Shown: positions 29,701-41,560 of the stretch, one piece after another
How positions within the stretch are numbered: position 1 is the first letter of the stretch
Layout of the letters: each line of letters begins with the position of its first letter
NCBI RefSeq assembly: GCF_035582795.1
Contig: NC_134370.1
Location: 38,365,501-38,429,500, forward strand
DNA length: 64,000 bases
Direction: 5' to 3'
Source of the DNA: Mycteria americana
Lineage: Eukaryota; Chordata; Aves; Ciconiiformes; Ciconiidae
Position numbers and translations under genes: made by a program
The notes under the pieces: generated by a model
The model's database searches: none
Told to the model about the DNA's origin: nothing
What the model saw: only the letters and a program-made list of their open reading frames with translations

Positions 29701-31616
29701 TACCCACCCTGTTCCCAAAACACGAGCTATTTACGGTGCGTTTATCAGGTCAGCAAAAGTTGCACATAGCAAAGGGGGGCAGAAGCACATAAAATTGCCC
29801 GTCAATCATCCGTCTTGCTTTCTGGGCACGGTGAACCCAGGGGATGGAGAGCACAGCCCGTGCCTCCTGGGAGAGGCATACAGCTGGAGGGAAGGAACAC
29901 AGGGGCTTTGAGCACAAAGCACAGCCCCATACCTTGCACACACACTCTTGTGCTTTCAAGCCCCCCCTCTGCCTCCTTTCACGCACATGTCCCCACCTCC
30001 TTGCAGGCACTGTGCTCAGTAACCCCCTGCCACCCATCCCTCCGCATCACGGTGGCACCAAGCTGCTGAGTCAGGGAGGACGCAAGGCCTTTGCCCAAAA
30101 ACCCTGCACCCCGCGCAGCTCCGAGTGCTGAGCCAGCACTGCTTGGGGCTGTCACTCGCTAGCAGCCCCAACCATCAGACTTGCTGAGTTAGAGCTTCTC
30201 CTTGGCCCCATGCTGTCACGGGTTAACAAGCAGGAGGAGATGCTGAGGCAGCCAACTTTGGGGGACCTGGGGCTGAGCATCCCACCAGGCACTGGAGGCA
30301 TCCCAGTGATGCTCACAGGAGAGCATCCCAGCAGGGCGGAGAGCCGAGAGCCTCAGCTGCACGCTCTCCTGCTCAGAAATAACTAAGGGAATCAAATAGC
30401 AGGCAGCCTTGGCAGAAGCCCCGGGGGGAGACCGGCCTCCCCACCTGCCAGCCATCCCGGGCACCTTTCCCAGCTCTGCAGCCTTCACCAGCATCTTCTC
30501 ACACTCACGTTGCCTGGGGGATGGTCAAGCCTTGCAACTAAATCCAGGCAGGTTTCCCCCTCTGTCGTGCACTGCTCAACCTCAGCAGGCTTTAGAGAGA
30601 TCAGCCCTCCAAACTTAGTCCGCTCTCCCAGTTTTAAGCAGGGCATGCAGGACCAAGGTCCAATAAGGAGGGACAACATGTTGTCCCCAGCCCACCCAGG
30701 CAACCATGCCCCTGACACGGCATGGCCCAAGAGCAAACCCAAGTGCATGCTATCAGCTCAGGTGCAACAATTAAAGCATTTCCCACTCTTTTAAGACAAC
30801 ATTATTCTAGTGATGCTAAAATGTTATCGCTAGGATGAAGGGAAAGTGGAATTGCACTCGTCTGAATGGCCTCTTTTGTCATGCATTTTGCAGGGCATCG
30901 AGGCATGAAAGCTTTCAGAGAAACTCGGGTGAATCCAAGCTAGGTGGTTATAAGGCTAGTTACAGACCCCACATGATGGATCGTCTTCATTTTCCCATTC
31001 CTGTCCTGCATGCAGCAAATCCATTTGCTGGGCAATTAGACTCCAGTCATTACATTATGCTAAGAAGATGTTGCTTTTGCAGCAGGGGGGACCCCAACCA
31101 AGAGAAGCCAAGAGCACTGCCTGCCCTTCCCCACTTGCTGATAAATCCAGGGCTACTGGTAACCCCACCTGCAGCAACGCCACCTCCCCAGCATGCCAGT
31201 GAGCATCTTGCCAGAGACCTCCAGCAACTCACTTGGCATCAGTATCCACGCCGCTCTCCCTTACCCACAGCCCTCTAAAAGGTTTGGGATTAAACGAAAC
31301 GGCCCTTGGAATGATTTTGCCTACGGCAGTGCGCAGCACAAAAGACAGATGGTCCCTCTCTGCAAACTCTTCTTCTAAGGGCTGTTAACTAGCCAGTACT
31401 TCTGCTTTCAGAGTAAAACACACCACCATCCGGCTACTGGGGCTCACCCGGTGTCCCACCTCACCCATGCCACCGCAGCCCAACCCGTCATTATCCCTCC
31501 TCCTCCTCCTCTCCAGGCATCTCCCCCCTTCTCCTGCAAATTTCTTCCCCGGCCCCTTCAATCGCTTTTGCCTTCCTCCAGCTCACATCTCCTACTCCCC
31601 ATGCTCCCCCCTCCAC

Positions 31617-31630
31617 GTGTGTGTGTGTGT
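31617..31630 (+). repeat. (GT)7 microsatellite
   Basis: Seven perfect GT units in CDH23 intron 3, preceded by C-rich sequence. Confidence 0.95.
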
Positions 31631-31719
31631 TCCATTACTTCTGGGTGAAATAACTGACTAGAGGGTCAGTCCACCTGAAAATTGCTCTCCCTGGACCTAA
31701 ATGAAACAGATGGGCATTG

Positions 31720-31890
31720 ATGATGTTTTGGGAGAAATTAATCAGCCTGGACCGGCGGCAGTGCCAGCAGCTCCCTCGGCCCAATCTCGCCTAATGAATT
31801 CCGAGCTCTCTGTCTTAATAGCTCCTGACAAGACTAATTTACTCTTGTAAGTGATTAGAGGGGGAATGATCTCTTAATTGTTGCTTAAGA
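31720..31890. promoter_or_regulatory. Candidate TAAT-rich regulatory element in CDH23 intron 3
   Basis: Within about 170 bases there are at least six ATTA/TAAT homeodomain-type cores (aaattaatcag, cctaatgaat, cttaatagc, actaattta, gattagag, cttaattgtt), in non-repetitive, balanced sequence about 1.7 kb downstream of exon 3 on the gene strand. This texture is typical of conserved enhancers. Conservation could not be tested. Confidence 0.3.
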
Positions 31891-33565
31891 TTCCTTTCGG
31901 CATGGCAGGCAGCAAGCAGGGACTGCTCGGTTTGGGGCTAGGCAGGGCTGCGCCCGGGGATACTGTAGGGAGGGGAGGAGGGGGCTGAACGGGGGCATTC
32001 GCTCAATGCCACAGTGATGGGCACTTTAACAGACCCCAGAAAAGAAGCCCCGTTTTTTCTAGGTAAGAGGCACCACATACCATTCTGCTACTTACACCCC
32101 AGTCAGGATATAAAGAAAGGTGTTTCCAGATGATGTCTTTTTTTTTTTTTTAAAGTTAATAAGCCTAACTCCAAAAACACCTACCAACAGCAGAAAACAC
32201 AGAGATGCTGTTTGTCAACACTTTTGAGGCTGACATTTCCCTCTGGTGCATCTGGAAACAAAATCCCAGGGCGCCAATATTCTTAAGAGTGAATTTCATT
32301 TCTGTACAGTGTAATACAAAGTTTAAAAAAAATAAAACTCAACCCCAAAGTAATTCCAAGCACAATTTTACTCGCACATCTCACTCAAAAGCAGACTGTC
32401 AGAAATCTTCCCCCATTTTCTGCCAAAATGGAAGTTCAGTCCAATTCCCACAAGGTATTTCAAGCTCAAGTACTTCAAGAACCACGTACTCGGTGAGGAA
32501 GCATTTCCATTAAGCTGTTCCCAACCAGCTCTCACTCCTGCTCTTGCACAGCTGCTTCCTCCCCTGGGACTTGTCCAGGGCACATTCAGCACTAAGTGTG
32601 TTTTCAGGGACACTGGCAATTGAGGGGCAGGGAGCATACAGACAGCAAAGCAAAGAAACCTGGTGTGAAATGTCCTGTAAGGTGTGAGCTTGCTGAAGAA
32701 GGCCGTGAAAAGTGACATGGACGCAAGTCATCAGGGGTAAAAACTTACAATGAAGTCAAGTCCTTCCTTTCCTTACATTGTTCACAGCTTGTCTTCCGCA
32801 GCGCTGTGAGTAAAGGCACCCGAGCAGCAGTTTGCGGTATTATTTCCCATTGCAAATAAACCTGAGCATCACTGCAAGACAAAACTCCCCAGGCAGATTG
32901 CTCCAGCTCCAGCAAGCCTTCTCCTGAGGACGCATCTCTGCGCAGAGCTCAGCTACCACCCAGGAGCTTCCACACCATCTATCAAAAACTCAGCGCCAAG
33001 ACTGCGTGTCCTGCCTCCTTGCTCAGACACCACCCCAAGCCCCAAAAGCAAGACACTGTGGGCTGCAAAAGATGCAACCAAGGGGACACCCCCCGAGAAG
33101 AGACAGAAGACTCAGCTGGAAGACCTGGTTGAGCCGAGCAGTCACTAGAGGAGACCTCTCCAGAGTCCCCCAGCCCTTGGCAGCTCCGGTGACAACTTAG
33201 GTGCAGCAAGAGCACTTTTTTAAGGAGGCTGCTGCTCGGCTTGCATGGTTGCAGGCAGCAGTAGATGTGAGAAGGGGCCTCCATAGCCTCCATCCCAGCT
33301 GCCCTCCTCTCCTAATCGATTCCTCCCACATTAAAAGCCAGTCACGAGCCCTGATTGAAGAGCACAAGTTTAATGGACTGAGAGTCTGGAAAGAGGCCGA
33401 GAATGACCGGGTCGATTTCTGCATTTACTAAAAACTGATCCCTAGCTAAATAAAGAAAGAAAAATAAGCTACATCTGTCAATCAAAAGAAAAGCATTTCT
33501 TTAATCCTTTTCCATCAGGAGGTCGGCAGCAGCGGAACCCCTGCCCACAGGCACACCCCACTTAC

Positions 33566-33643
33566 CTACAGGGGTATCCTCGTTGATCAGCAGGTAGGTG
33601 TCAAAGAAGTAGTTTATGAAGTACGGCAGCCGATTGCCCTGAC
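33566..33643 (-). CDS. CDH23: CDH23 second coding exon (exon 3): start of cadherin repeat EC1
   Basis: A 78-bp exon with acceptor ctcttcccag and donor GTAG|gtaagt, entering with two bases that complete Gly and leaving at phase 1. Human CDH23 has a 78-bp exon at the same coding position (c.68-145). The product reads QGNRLPYFINYFFDTY then LLINEDTPVG; human reads QVNRLPFFTNHFFDTYLLISEDTPVG. The initial Gln is the expected mature N-terminus. The following Asn-Arg are retained; in mammalian CDH23 they contribute to the unusual N-terminal calcium site used in the handshake with protocadherin-15. The classical-cadherin Trp2 is absent, as in all CDH23. The rest of EC1 must lie to the left, but exon 4 was not found. 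Confidence 0.95.
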
Positions 33644-36600
33644 CTGGGAAGAGGACAAAAGCAAGATGTTATTTCCTTGGCATGTCGTGCACAGGCAAGC
33701 ACAGCTAGGAGAGGCTCAGGACACAGAGAGGTGCATGCTTGCTGCTTGGCATCAGGATGGCGAGGGGTACCCCTGAGGTGCGGGCTAACAGGAGGACAGA
33801 AAGCATCGCACGGTCCCCCATAGAAGCTGGCTGGGGAGCCACTTCCCTCCACCGGCCTTTCTTTTTTTAGTATTTTCTTTTGCAGGGTGGAGGCAGAGGG
33901 GAAGGGGGAAGCAAACGGCTCGGAGACCAGGAACATCAATTATTGTTTTAGCGCATGATTAATACCTTCGCTTTGTTCCCACGGTTGAGAGCCTTTCGCC
34001 TTGTCAGCCATGCCAGCAAAACCTGGTGCACCTCCCCTCTCCCATCACCAGATCGCCTTTCCCTCTAATTGCCTCCTTTCACCTTAATAGCTAGGCTCAC
34101 TTCTTTCTACTCCCTTTTTACGGAGCTGGAAGCTCACGAGCCTGCCCCCGGACCGCAGCACCCCGTGCTGCAGCCTCATTAGGTGACAGAGTCAAGTGCA
34201 GAGCACGTAGGAGAAAAACGACTGCAACCTGAACCAGGGAAAAGTCAACTGGGAAAGATTTACCATTCGAGGGATGCAGGAAAAGAGGTGCTGGGAGAGA
34301 AACACAATGATTTTCCAAGAAAGTTTAGCACAGACCAGCCTGCTTCCGAGGGATGGGTTTTCCTCGATACGCAGCCAGAGCCAGACAAGCCTGCAGGCTT
34401 TAAGAAATGCAGTTCAGCTGCCAGGCATCAAAAACAGGGCTGCGCACGGGGAAGCGGAAGTTTGAACTGGTCTGGCCAAAAGAGTTCACGCCTGTTGATG
34501 GGGAGTCCCAGGAGCCAGCCCCAGGAGGGGAAGAGGCTTAGGACCGGGATCCTAAGCCCAGCCCCTGTCAAGGAGACTCGCTGGAAGCAATGGGGCATCA
34601 CTTCCCCGCTGTGACCCCTCAAAACCGCCTTTGGTTTGAGCCGAGACAAAACCCAAGATCACGCAAGTATAAAAAATTGCCAGCAAAGTGGCAGCGTGAC
34701 ACCCCCTCGCATGCCCCCACCACACCAGATACAGATCCAGCCAGGCTCTTTCAACACAGCCACCGCAGAGCATCACCTCCATCATTACCCCAGCCGTGCT
34801 GCAACAGCAAAGACGTTGCTTCAGGCAAAAGCATAGCAAACCCCAGATAAGATCAGGTGTCCAGGTTTTCCTCCTGACCATGCTACACTTTGCTACCACC
34901 CTCATGCCCTGCGCTCCAGCATCCCACCTTAAAAAAGAAGAACCAGACCACGTTTCAGCATCCTCTTCACCTGCCCAAGCTCCCAAGGGAGGGAGATGTT
35001 CCCGAGACCTTTCAGGCACAGGTCCCAGCTGTGCTCATACACAAGCCTGCTTAGCACCCATGGGAAGCCCACCTGGGGGGGAGTGTGGGCACAGGACGGG
35101 GGGGTGCAGCCTGGGCTCCTCTGGGGCTCCCTCCATAACAAGACAGGGATTTTCAGCACTGCCCTCTTTCCCAAGGCACCAGCTTTGTTAAACACCTCAA
35201 GAAGTGGGAAAGCACTAGAGGCGGTGCTCTTGCAAATGCACATTTAAATCTCAGCCTCTGGAGTTGAGTACCTGGAAAGAAAATGAGAAGGACCCTGACA
35301 AAATGGGTTATTTAGAGCTAATGGCATCTCCAGAGGCTTCGAAGCACAGTCGTAGCCATGCTGGGGCCAGCAGGCTTTGAAGGGGGCAGATGAGGCTAAA
35401 ACACACCAAACAGCCTTTCCCACAGGAGACTGGCTTCTGCAAACCCCTCTATTTCAAAATATATTTCTTAAAATCTCTAGTTTACTAAGTTGCATCTTCC
35501 AAATCCAGCTGCATCAGGTGCTGGGAGGCATTCGACCATCAGTCTGCAAGCACACAGGATCTATGTGTTAAGAGAGGAGGGCAACTGGCACCTGAGAGCT
35601 GGGGAAAGCTGAAGGAGGGTCTGGAGGCAGGACTCTGCTTTGGGCTGCAAATCCCAGGATAAAGAGCAAGGCTGTCACCGTGCTGCTGGACTGTCAGTGT
35701 TCAGAAAGGCAGTGTGTCATGGGAGGGGATGGAGAGAAAGCGTCTGAATGATACAAGAATGTAGGTCAAAAGATGCACACTATGACAAATGGAAACCATC
35801 CCCCCAAAAAAATAAAACAGGGATGCTGTGGCTGAAGCCACAGCCCCATCAGCCCTGTCCCCCATGGCCAGCCACTCACGTCAACACCCACGTCCCAACC
35901 ACAGCTATTTCCCACTCCCCAGAGCACTGTCAAGGGCTGCATCCTTGGGGCACCTTCAGGAACCTTCTCCCCATCTCAGATGTGGCCATAAGCTCTTACC
36001 CTCATAACCTGGGTGCTGTCAAAAGCCAGTCTGTGAAACACAAGTCTCCCACACGTACATCCTGCCACCTAGTCTAGGATGGCCGGAAGTTTTCCTTTCA
36101 CATTTAATCCAGGACTGTCAATGTTTTGTTGGCTTTGGGCATGCCGGTCCTTTCACAGAAATTAATTTGGGAATCACATCCACACACCACATACCCTGAG
36201 AGCAAGTTCACATTTTCCCAAAAGCATCACTGTGAACCAGCCATCATCTGTGGCTTCATCTAATGGATCATCAGCTGAATTTTCCTTCTGCAAGACTGCT
36301 GCTGTCACCCAGCTATACCCTGGGATATACCATCACTGTATCCCTCAACACGGCTCTTGCCCATGGTCCCCCAGCAAGGTGCATGGCAGAAAACCATCAC
36401 TTCCACCACACACTTGTAACCCTTTATTCCTCCTTCAGGTGCTACCAACAGGTTCCAAGGGATCACGATCAACGTTGTTTTGATGTGCTGGGAGATTTTC
36501 TTCCCTACATGTATCTTCCACACCTGCTGCACGTTATTCCTGTAAAACCTGCTGCTTCTTTGCCCTTCAGAGTCAGTACTCATGTCCTTGGCCATTGCTG

Positions 36601-38585
36601 ATGTGAGAGCATGGTAATCAGAGCCGTTCTTCTAGCTACCATCCCTCAGTCCCTCCTAACCTAGAGATGATGAAGGTCTCTGCCCATCTCTGGTGACTGC
36701 AGTGGTAGCTGGGTAGGAGCAAGCAGACTCCACTACCATGCCAGAGCTAAACCAGCCTCTTCCAAACACACCGAGCCCACTCGTGCTGCACTTCTGCATC
36801 TACCCTACCAAATTGCTTCAACCAGGAGCTTTGCAAGTCTTCCAGGGGAGGACCTCCCTCACCCGCAGTCCCCAGGCCGTATGGCAGGGCATCCACACAT
36901 CTCTCCTCCCGATCCCAGGCACAAGCATTGTACCAGAGCTTGCTTATCGATGGCAGGCACTCCTCAGGGAGACGACAACCAAGTCGTGGCTGGGGCAGGG
37001 TTTAAGAGAGAGGGGCTGATCCGCAAGCTGCCAAATCCCCATTTCCCTGCGCTGCCTCTCCAAGGCTTTGCAGCTTGCTGTTGCTCATCTGCTGTGTCCA
37101 CCCAGGCACCCAGAGCAGAGTCATGCACACACCAGCTATGGGTGCTGCTATCATCCACACAGGGAGGGATGGAGGAGCAAATCCCAAGCCAGGCAAGCAA
37201 AACCCACCATCCCACCTCCAATGGGATGTACTGGACCACTCGTGGCAAGTGATCTCTCCAGGAGGCAAGTTTTAGGAGGTTCAGACTTGGGCAAAGGACT
37301 CACTGGGTTGCCTTTTTTACTTATTTTTCCCCTTCCAGAGGAGTGACAGGGCAGTTAACTGGTGAGGCTATACTTGATCCAATACAACACCAAAGGGAGA
37401 TTGACTGCACTTGTCAGTCACAGCTAATGTCATCCACTGACTGCTTAATCAGGCTGCCAATCTGGGCAAGCCATCTTGAGGCTTTAGTACAGGAGAAAGG
37501 GGAAAAAAAAAAAGCTCCTTTATTCCAAAGGGCACAGTGCTATCAAATGGACACATGCTCACTGTTGTTTATCAGCAAGCCCACACAGGCACACCCCCCT
37601 CCCAGCCTCCCTTCCCCCCCCAGCACCTGGGGGCTTTAGCCCATTCATGCAACAATCCCAATTTTCACGGGGCTTTGCTGTATATTTACAGTACTTATGC
37701 ATCCCAGGATACGCCAAAGCCTGGCCCAAGAGGCACATTTGCTGCACCAGAAGGCAGTTGTCCCACAAGCTCCCGCTCAGCAGCCAGGCTGGACCCCATG
37801 TCCCCCCCACCAGAAGCCCACGCAACGGGGAAGACCAAGAGCATCATGCCCATGGGGCAGAGCCTGGCGGTGGGAGGAAAGCTGACCACAGAGGCTCTGC
37901 CTGCCCAAAGTCCTGCCCTTCCCTCCAGCTGGAATTAGAAAAGAGGTTTTGCAGCTCGGAGAGGAGTTATTTCCCACACAGCATATATTAAAGCACAGTT
38001 CAAGTAATAATTTTGCTGCTGAAAGCACAGGGAGAGCCCTGCCAGTAATACCTCCGCTGCTGAACAGCTAATAAGCTTCTGGTTTGCATCCTTGTCTTGG
38101 GTCCACTCCCTCTAATTTCCTTTAGGTTTTATTTACATAAAATACACCTAACACTGTGTCTATCGCCAGGTCGACCACCAGCTTTGACTTCATGAACCCA
38201 TATCTGGAAGTTGCTAAAGTCTTCCCACTGAGATACACCAGGAGCATCTATGACCATTGGGTTCACTGGCACATCCTCCTCCTCCAAGCCTCTTTCCAGT
38301 CCCTCCCAGAAAGGGCCATCTGATGCCATGTGTGCCCTTTTACTGATTGCAGGAAAAGCGGCTGCAAGGGAGCACAACACACAGGTCCCCAGGACCGCAT
38401 GCAATGGAGATGGGCAGTCTGCTTACCTGTACCATCCACATCTCCCCATCACCACAGCAAGGCTGCTCTGCCTTTAGATATTCACCAGGAGACCACAAAC
38501 GCAGCACATATTACTCTTGTACCTTGCAAACATGAGACCCGAGCAGGGAAAGGAGAGCACAGCACTGGACAGACAGACAACTTAC
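33644..38585 (-). other. CDH23: CDH23 intron 2
   Basis: This 4.9-kb intron has a gtaagt donor and a ttcccag acceptor. It has no recognised coding exon. One uninterrupted minus-strand frame at 36595-36305 (96 codons) has no family match that I know. The rest is unremarkable GC-moderate intronic sequence with short C- and A-runs. Confidence 0.85.
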
Positions 38586-38652
38586 CCAGAGAGACCAGCT
38601 CCAGGAGCAAGAGGGGAAGCAGAAAGTTGCCAGCAGCAGTGTGACGCTTCAT
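38586..38652 (-). CDS. CDH23: CDH23 first coding exon (exon 2): start codon and signal peptide
   Basis: Cadherin-23 is the upper component of the hair-cell tip link and also occurs in photoreceptors. The exon spans 38657-38586: acceptor tttcttctttgacag, five UTR bases GAACC, then ATG in a good context (ACCATGA, A at -3). The 67 coding bases end at phase 1 with donor CTGG|gtaagt. Human CDH23 also has exactly 67 coding bases before its first coding-exon boundary. The product is a 23-residue signal peptide: MKRHTAAG, a hydrophobic FLLPLLLLELV core and SLG, with cleavage expected just before the Gln in exon 3. Human reads MGRH...CWG with the same length. The ATG at 38652 is chosen because the upstream in-frame TTG lies in the intron. 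Confidence 0.93.
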
Positions 38653-40620
38653 GGTTCCTGTCAAAGAAGAAAGGCAACATCAAGTCCAGTGCTTTATGGA
38701 TATTACCTTGTCTCCCCAAAGCAGGCTCAGGGATGCAGCCCTGTCCCAGCTTGCACCTTAGTGCCCTGACGCCACAGGGGGACACCCCGAAGATCAACAT
38801 TTTGTTAACACTTGGCTTTTATACAAGGCATTTCACTCAAGCGTGCCACCACCAATTTCTTGGTTCATCCAGCCCCAACCATCCTCTTGATGAGCGCCAA
38901 ATCAAAACCAGGATTAACCTGGCAGAGGCGATACATTTTTTATTTTCACTTTCCAAAGCGTATTTGCTCATCTTGTGTGAGGGGATAAGTCACAGTGACC
39001 TCTGCGGTCAGGGCCAGAGCAGAAGCAGCCCCAGCTGAGACGAGCTGCTCAAGCACCGAGCGGGATGTTGAGGGTAAAGCAGAGCCGCTGCAACCCGGGA
39101 GCCACGCAGCAGCGAGCAACCAGCGCCGGGATTTAAGATGTTTTGACGGAGCTCTGTGGGAAGCTCAACCCAGAATCACTGAAGAGGCACCAGGATTTTG
39201 GAGGACATAGCAGAGCCCCTCAAACCTCTCAAACCACCCGGGGGCTGCGAAACAGGCACTGCGAGAGCACTGGGAGCAGACAGGCTTGCAAACATGCCCG
39301 CATCCCATTCTGCCTCTCAAATTTCCCTGGCTTTGCATTCAATACAGCACATGACTCCTCACAACGAGACAGCAGAGTAAAACAGCAACAAGGAGCTGCT
39401 TAGCACGTCCGCATCCTCCTATGGTTTTCAGACCCTTTAATATGAAGCTCTTTCCGAACCAACCCCACAAAACCTTGGGAAAGTCCCACTTTGCAAGGAA
39501 ATTCATACATGTGATATTTTAAAAACGTTCCACGCCAGAGGCAAGTATAAATCATAGACGTTACACAGCATACAGGCACCACAGAAACCTCTGGGAAGCT
39601 GACACAGAGCCAAAGACCCCCCTCCACAGCAGACAGGACATATCTCAGTGACCTGTCTCCAAAGCTCTCCGTATTTCTGCAGGTGCTGTGAAAGGTGTGG
39701 GCCAGGGCAACATTTTCCTACCAGCTCAGCACATCCATGCAGCAGCAGACCCAGGGACATGAAAGGCAGAGCACGTACATGGCAGCCAGCCTTTTGGGCA
39801 GCAAACGCAGAGATGAACTCGTAGTTAAATCCATAAGCAGCTCCCACTTGAGATCAAGTGCTGACCTGAGCCATGAGGGCTGAAACACGTAATAAATCAC
39901 ATCTTCCATTTACCAGCCTAAGCAGGCACTTGCTACACTTGGAACTGGTTGTATACACAGCAAGTTTTGGTTCACCCAGTGCTCGCAGCGCTCCGAGAAC
40001 AGATTACTAAAGCAACAGACCCGAATAAACTGCAGTGATATACCCGATTCCCGCTTGGGGAGCGCCCAAACAGACAGCTTCTCCATAAACCCAGGTACCG
40101 CCTCGCCCACTATCGCTCTCAGTTTACCCTCAAAAGCAGCAGCTCAGCCTTCCCTTTACAGCACCCTGCTCTATACACACCAAATGCAAGGGCAATGTGC
40201 AGAGTTACCCAAAAGCGTGGCACTGATGGGCACAGGCTGCATCTGTAAGCCCAGCTAAGGGTGGAGGGGTCAGCACCCCATCGCCACCCTAAGAGATGCA
40301 CGGGCACCCCACGGGGTGGTCCTTACCTCTGCAAGGGAGCCTGCACCCCAGCCCCACCTCTGCAGACACTCCTAAAGGAGCTTCAAAGCAACAGCTACAC
40401 GTATTTTATTTTTACTGGTGGATGTGTCAGAGAAGACAGTTCTTAACAGCTCTGTCACCGTAAAGGGTCCTAAATTCTAATTTCTTCAGCTATTTTGCCA
40501 TGAGAGAGTCTCTAGGAGGAGAAGGTCTGCACCTAAGCAAGAAAAACAGTGCCATGGTCTTTTTTAGTGCATCTTTAGGCAATTCAGCAGAAGCCTGAGA
40601 AGGCGTTTGGCTTGCGCCAA

Positions 40621-40661
40621 AGCAGTGTGATGCTTCATGCTTCCTATCAAAGAAGAAAGGC
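40621..40661 (-). repeat. Diverged duplicate of the CDH23 exon 2 acceptor/start-codon region
   Basis: This 41-bp segment matches 38635-38675 at 38 of 41 positions in the same orientation, 1,986 bp apart. On the minus strand it preserves the pyrimidine tract (cctttcttctttga), an AG acceptor (TAG instead of CAG), and ATGAAG followed by CAT CAC ACT GCT, corresponding to the MKRHTA start of CDH23 (here MKHHTA). Beyond this the two copies diverge; the copy reads 24 codons to a TAA with no GT dinucleotide in between, so it cannot use a donor as exon 2 does. It looks like a partial, inactivated exon duplication. Confidence 0.85.
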
Positions 40662-41329
40662 TTCAAAGATCAAAAAAGATCAATTTGGGATCAAAGCTAA
40701 GTGCTGCTTAACTTTTAGGTGTATTGTGCCGATCTCCCCGGAAAACTTGCCACAGGTCTGCGACACGCGGACATGGCAGGAGAGTTCAATCCTCCACCCC
40801 TCGACAAGCTTCTGACTTCTGAGCGTTCAGTGCCAGCAGAGCATCAAAAAACCCAGTTCCTAAACAAAAATTACCTCTTCCCCAGGAGCCAGGCATCCTT
40901 ATCAGGCCCTTTAAATCTTTAGATTCAGCCAACAAAAGCATAATAGACTCTTCTAACAAAGAAAACCCGCAAAGTTTTCCATTTTCCCCCTTCTTTAATA
41001 GGTTTCAGGGAGGAGAAAATCTCAGACATAGACAACATTGCTGTTGCAGGCCCCTGCATCCCCCTGGCCAGCATCAAGCCCAGGGTGCAGAGCCAAAGCT
41101 CATCGTGCTGCCGCCAGAAAGGACGAGACCGACACGAGCAAGGCAGCACAACCCTGAGCTCTTCCTCCACCTTCTGCTGTGCCAAAATGCCATTGAGGAA
41201 AACACTAACTTTCTTCTAAAATAGCACCGCTATCAGCCCAAGTGAGCGGAAACATTATTTTCCAGCTTCACAGACCATGTTTAAAAAGCAACAGGGCAGT
41301 GGAAAAACAATTTACATGATATAGAAATA

Positions 41330-41560
41330 AAGGCAGTTGACAGCATCCCCTTTCGAGTGTCATGATAAATCTAAATATTGTATATTCCAAGTCAGTCACT
41401 TCATTACGTAAGTAATTGCCTGAAATGTCATTTTGATTTTGTCTGTCTTCATTAATATTGCAGCTCTTCACTGGTTCTCCGAGATGGTTCACTCGAATAT
41501 TGCAAATTTAGGAATGGGATTGAGAAGTCTCCAGGGAGAACTTAAAAATTGTGACTAAGA
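41330..41560. promoter_or_regulatory. Candidate AT-rich element with TTACGTAA palindrome in CDH23 intron 1
   Basis: AT-rich, non-repetitive sequence containing the palindrome TTACGTAA (41404-41411), the classic recognition sequence of PAR-bZIP/NFIL3 factors, followed closely by gtaattgcc and cattaatattgcag. It lies about 2.7 kb upstream of exon 2. Regulatory role is inference. Confidence 0.25.

Larger units (their letters stand above)
23300..33565 (-). other. CDH23: CDH23 intron 3, proximal part
   Basis: No coding exon recognised. Contents: a TAAT-rich candidate element at 31.72-31.89 kb, AT-rich stretches at 23.37-23.90, 24.24-24.52 and 25.74-26.40 kb that resemble slowly evolving noncoding DNA, TA/CA-rich simple sequence at 25.26-25.32 kb, (GT)7 at 31617-31630 and a T14 run at 32138-32151. 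Regions 26.4-31.6 kb are GC-moderate and featureless by eye. Confidence 0.7.

Noticed and set aside
38653-38664. In-frame upstream TTG giving a four-residue N-terminal extension of CDH23
   Set aside because: It lies in the intron before the acceptor AG. The ATG at 38652 gives exactly the 67 coding bases and 23-residue leader expected.
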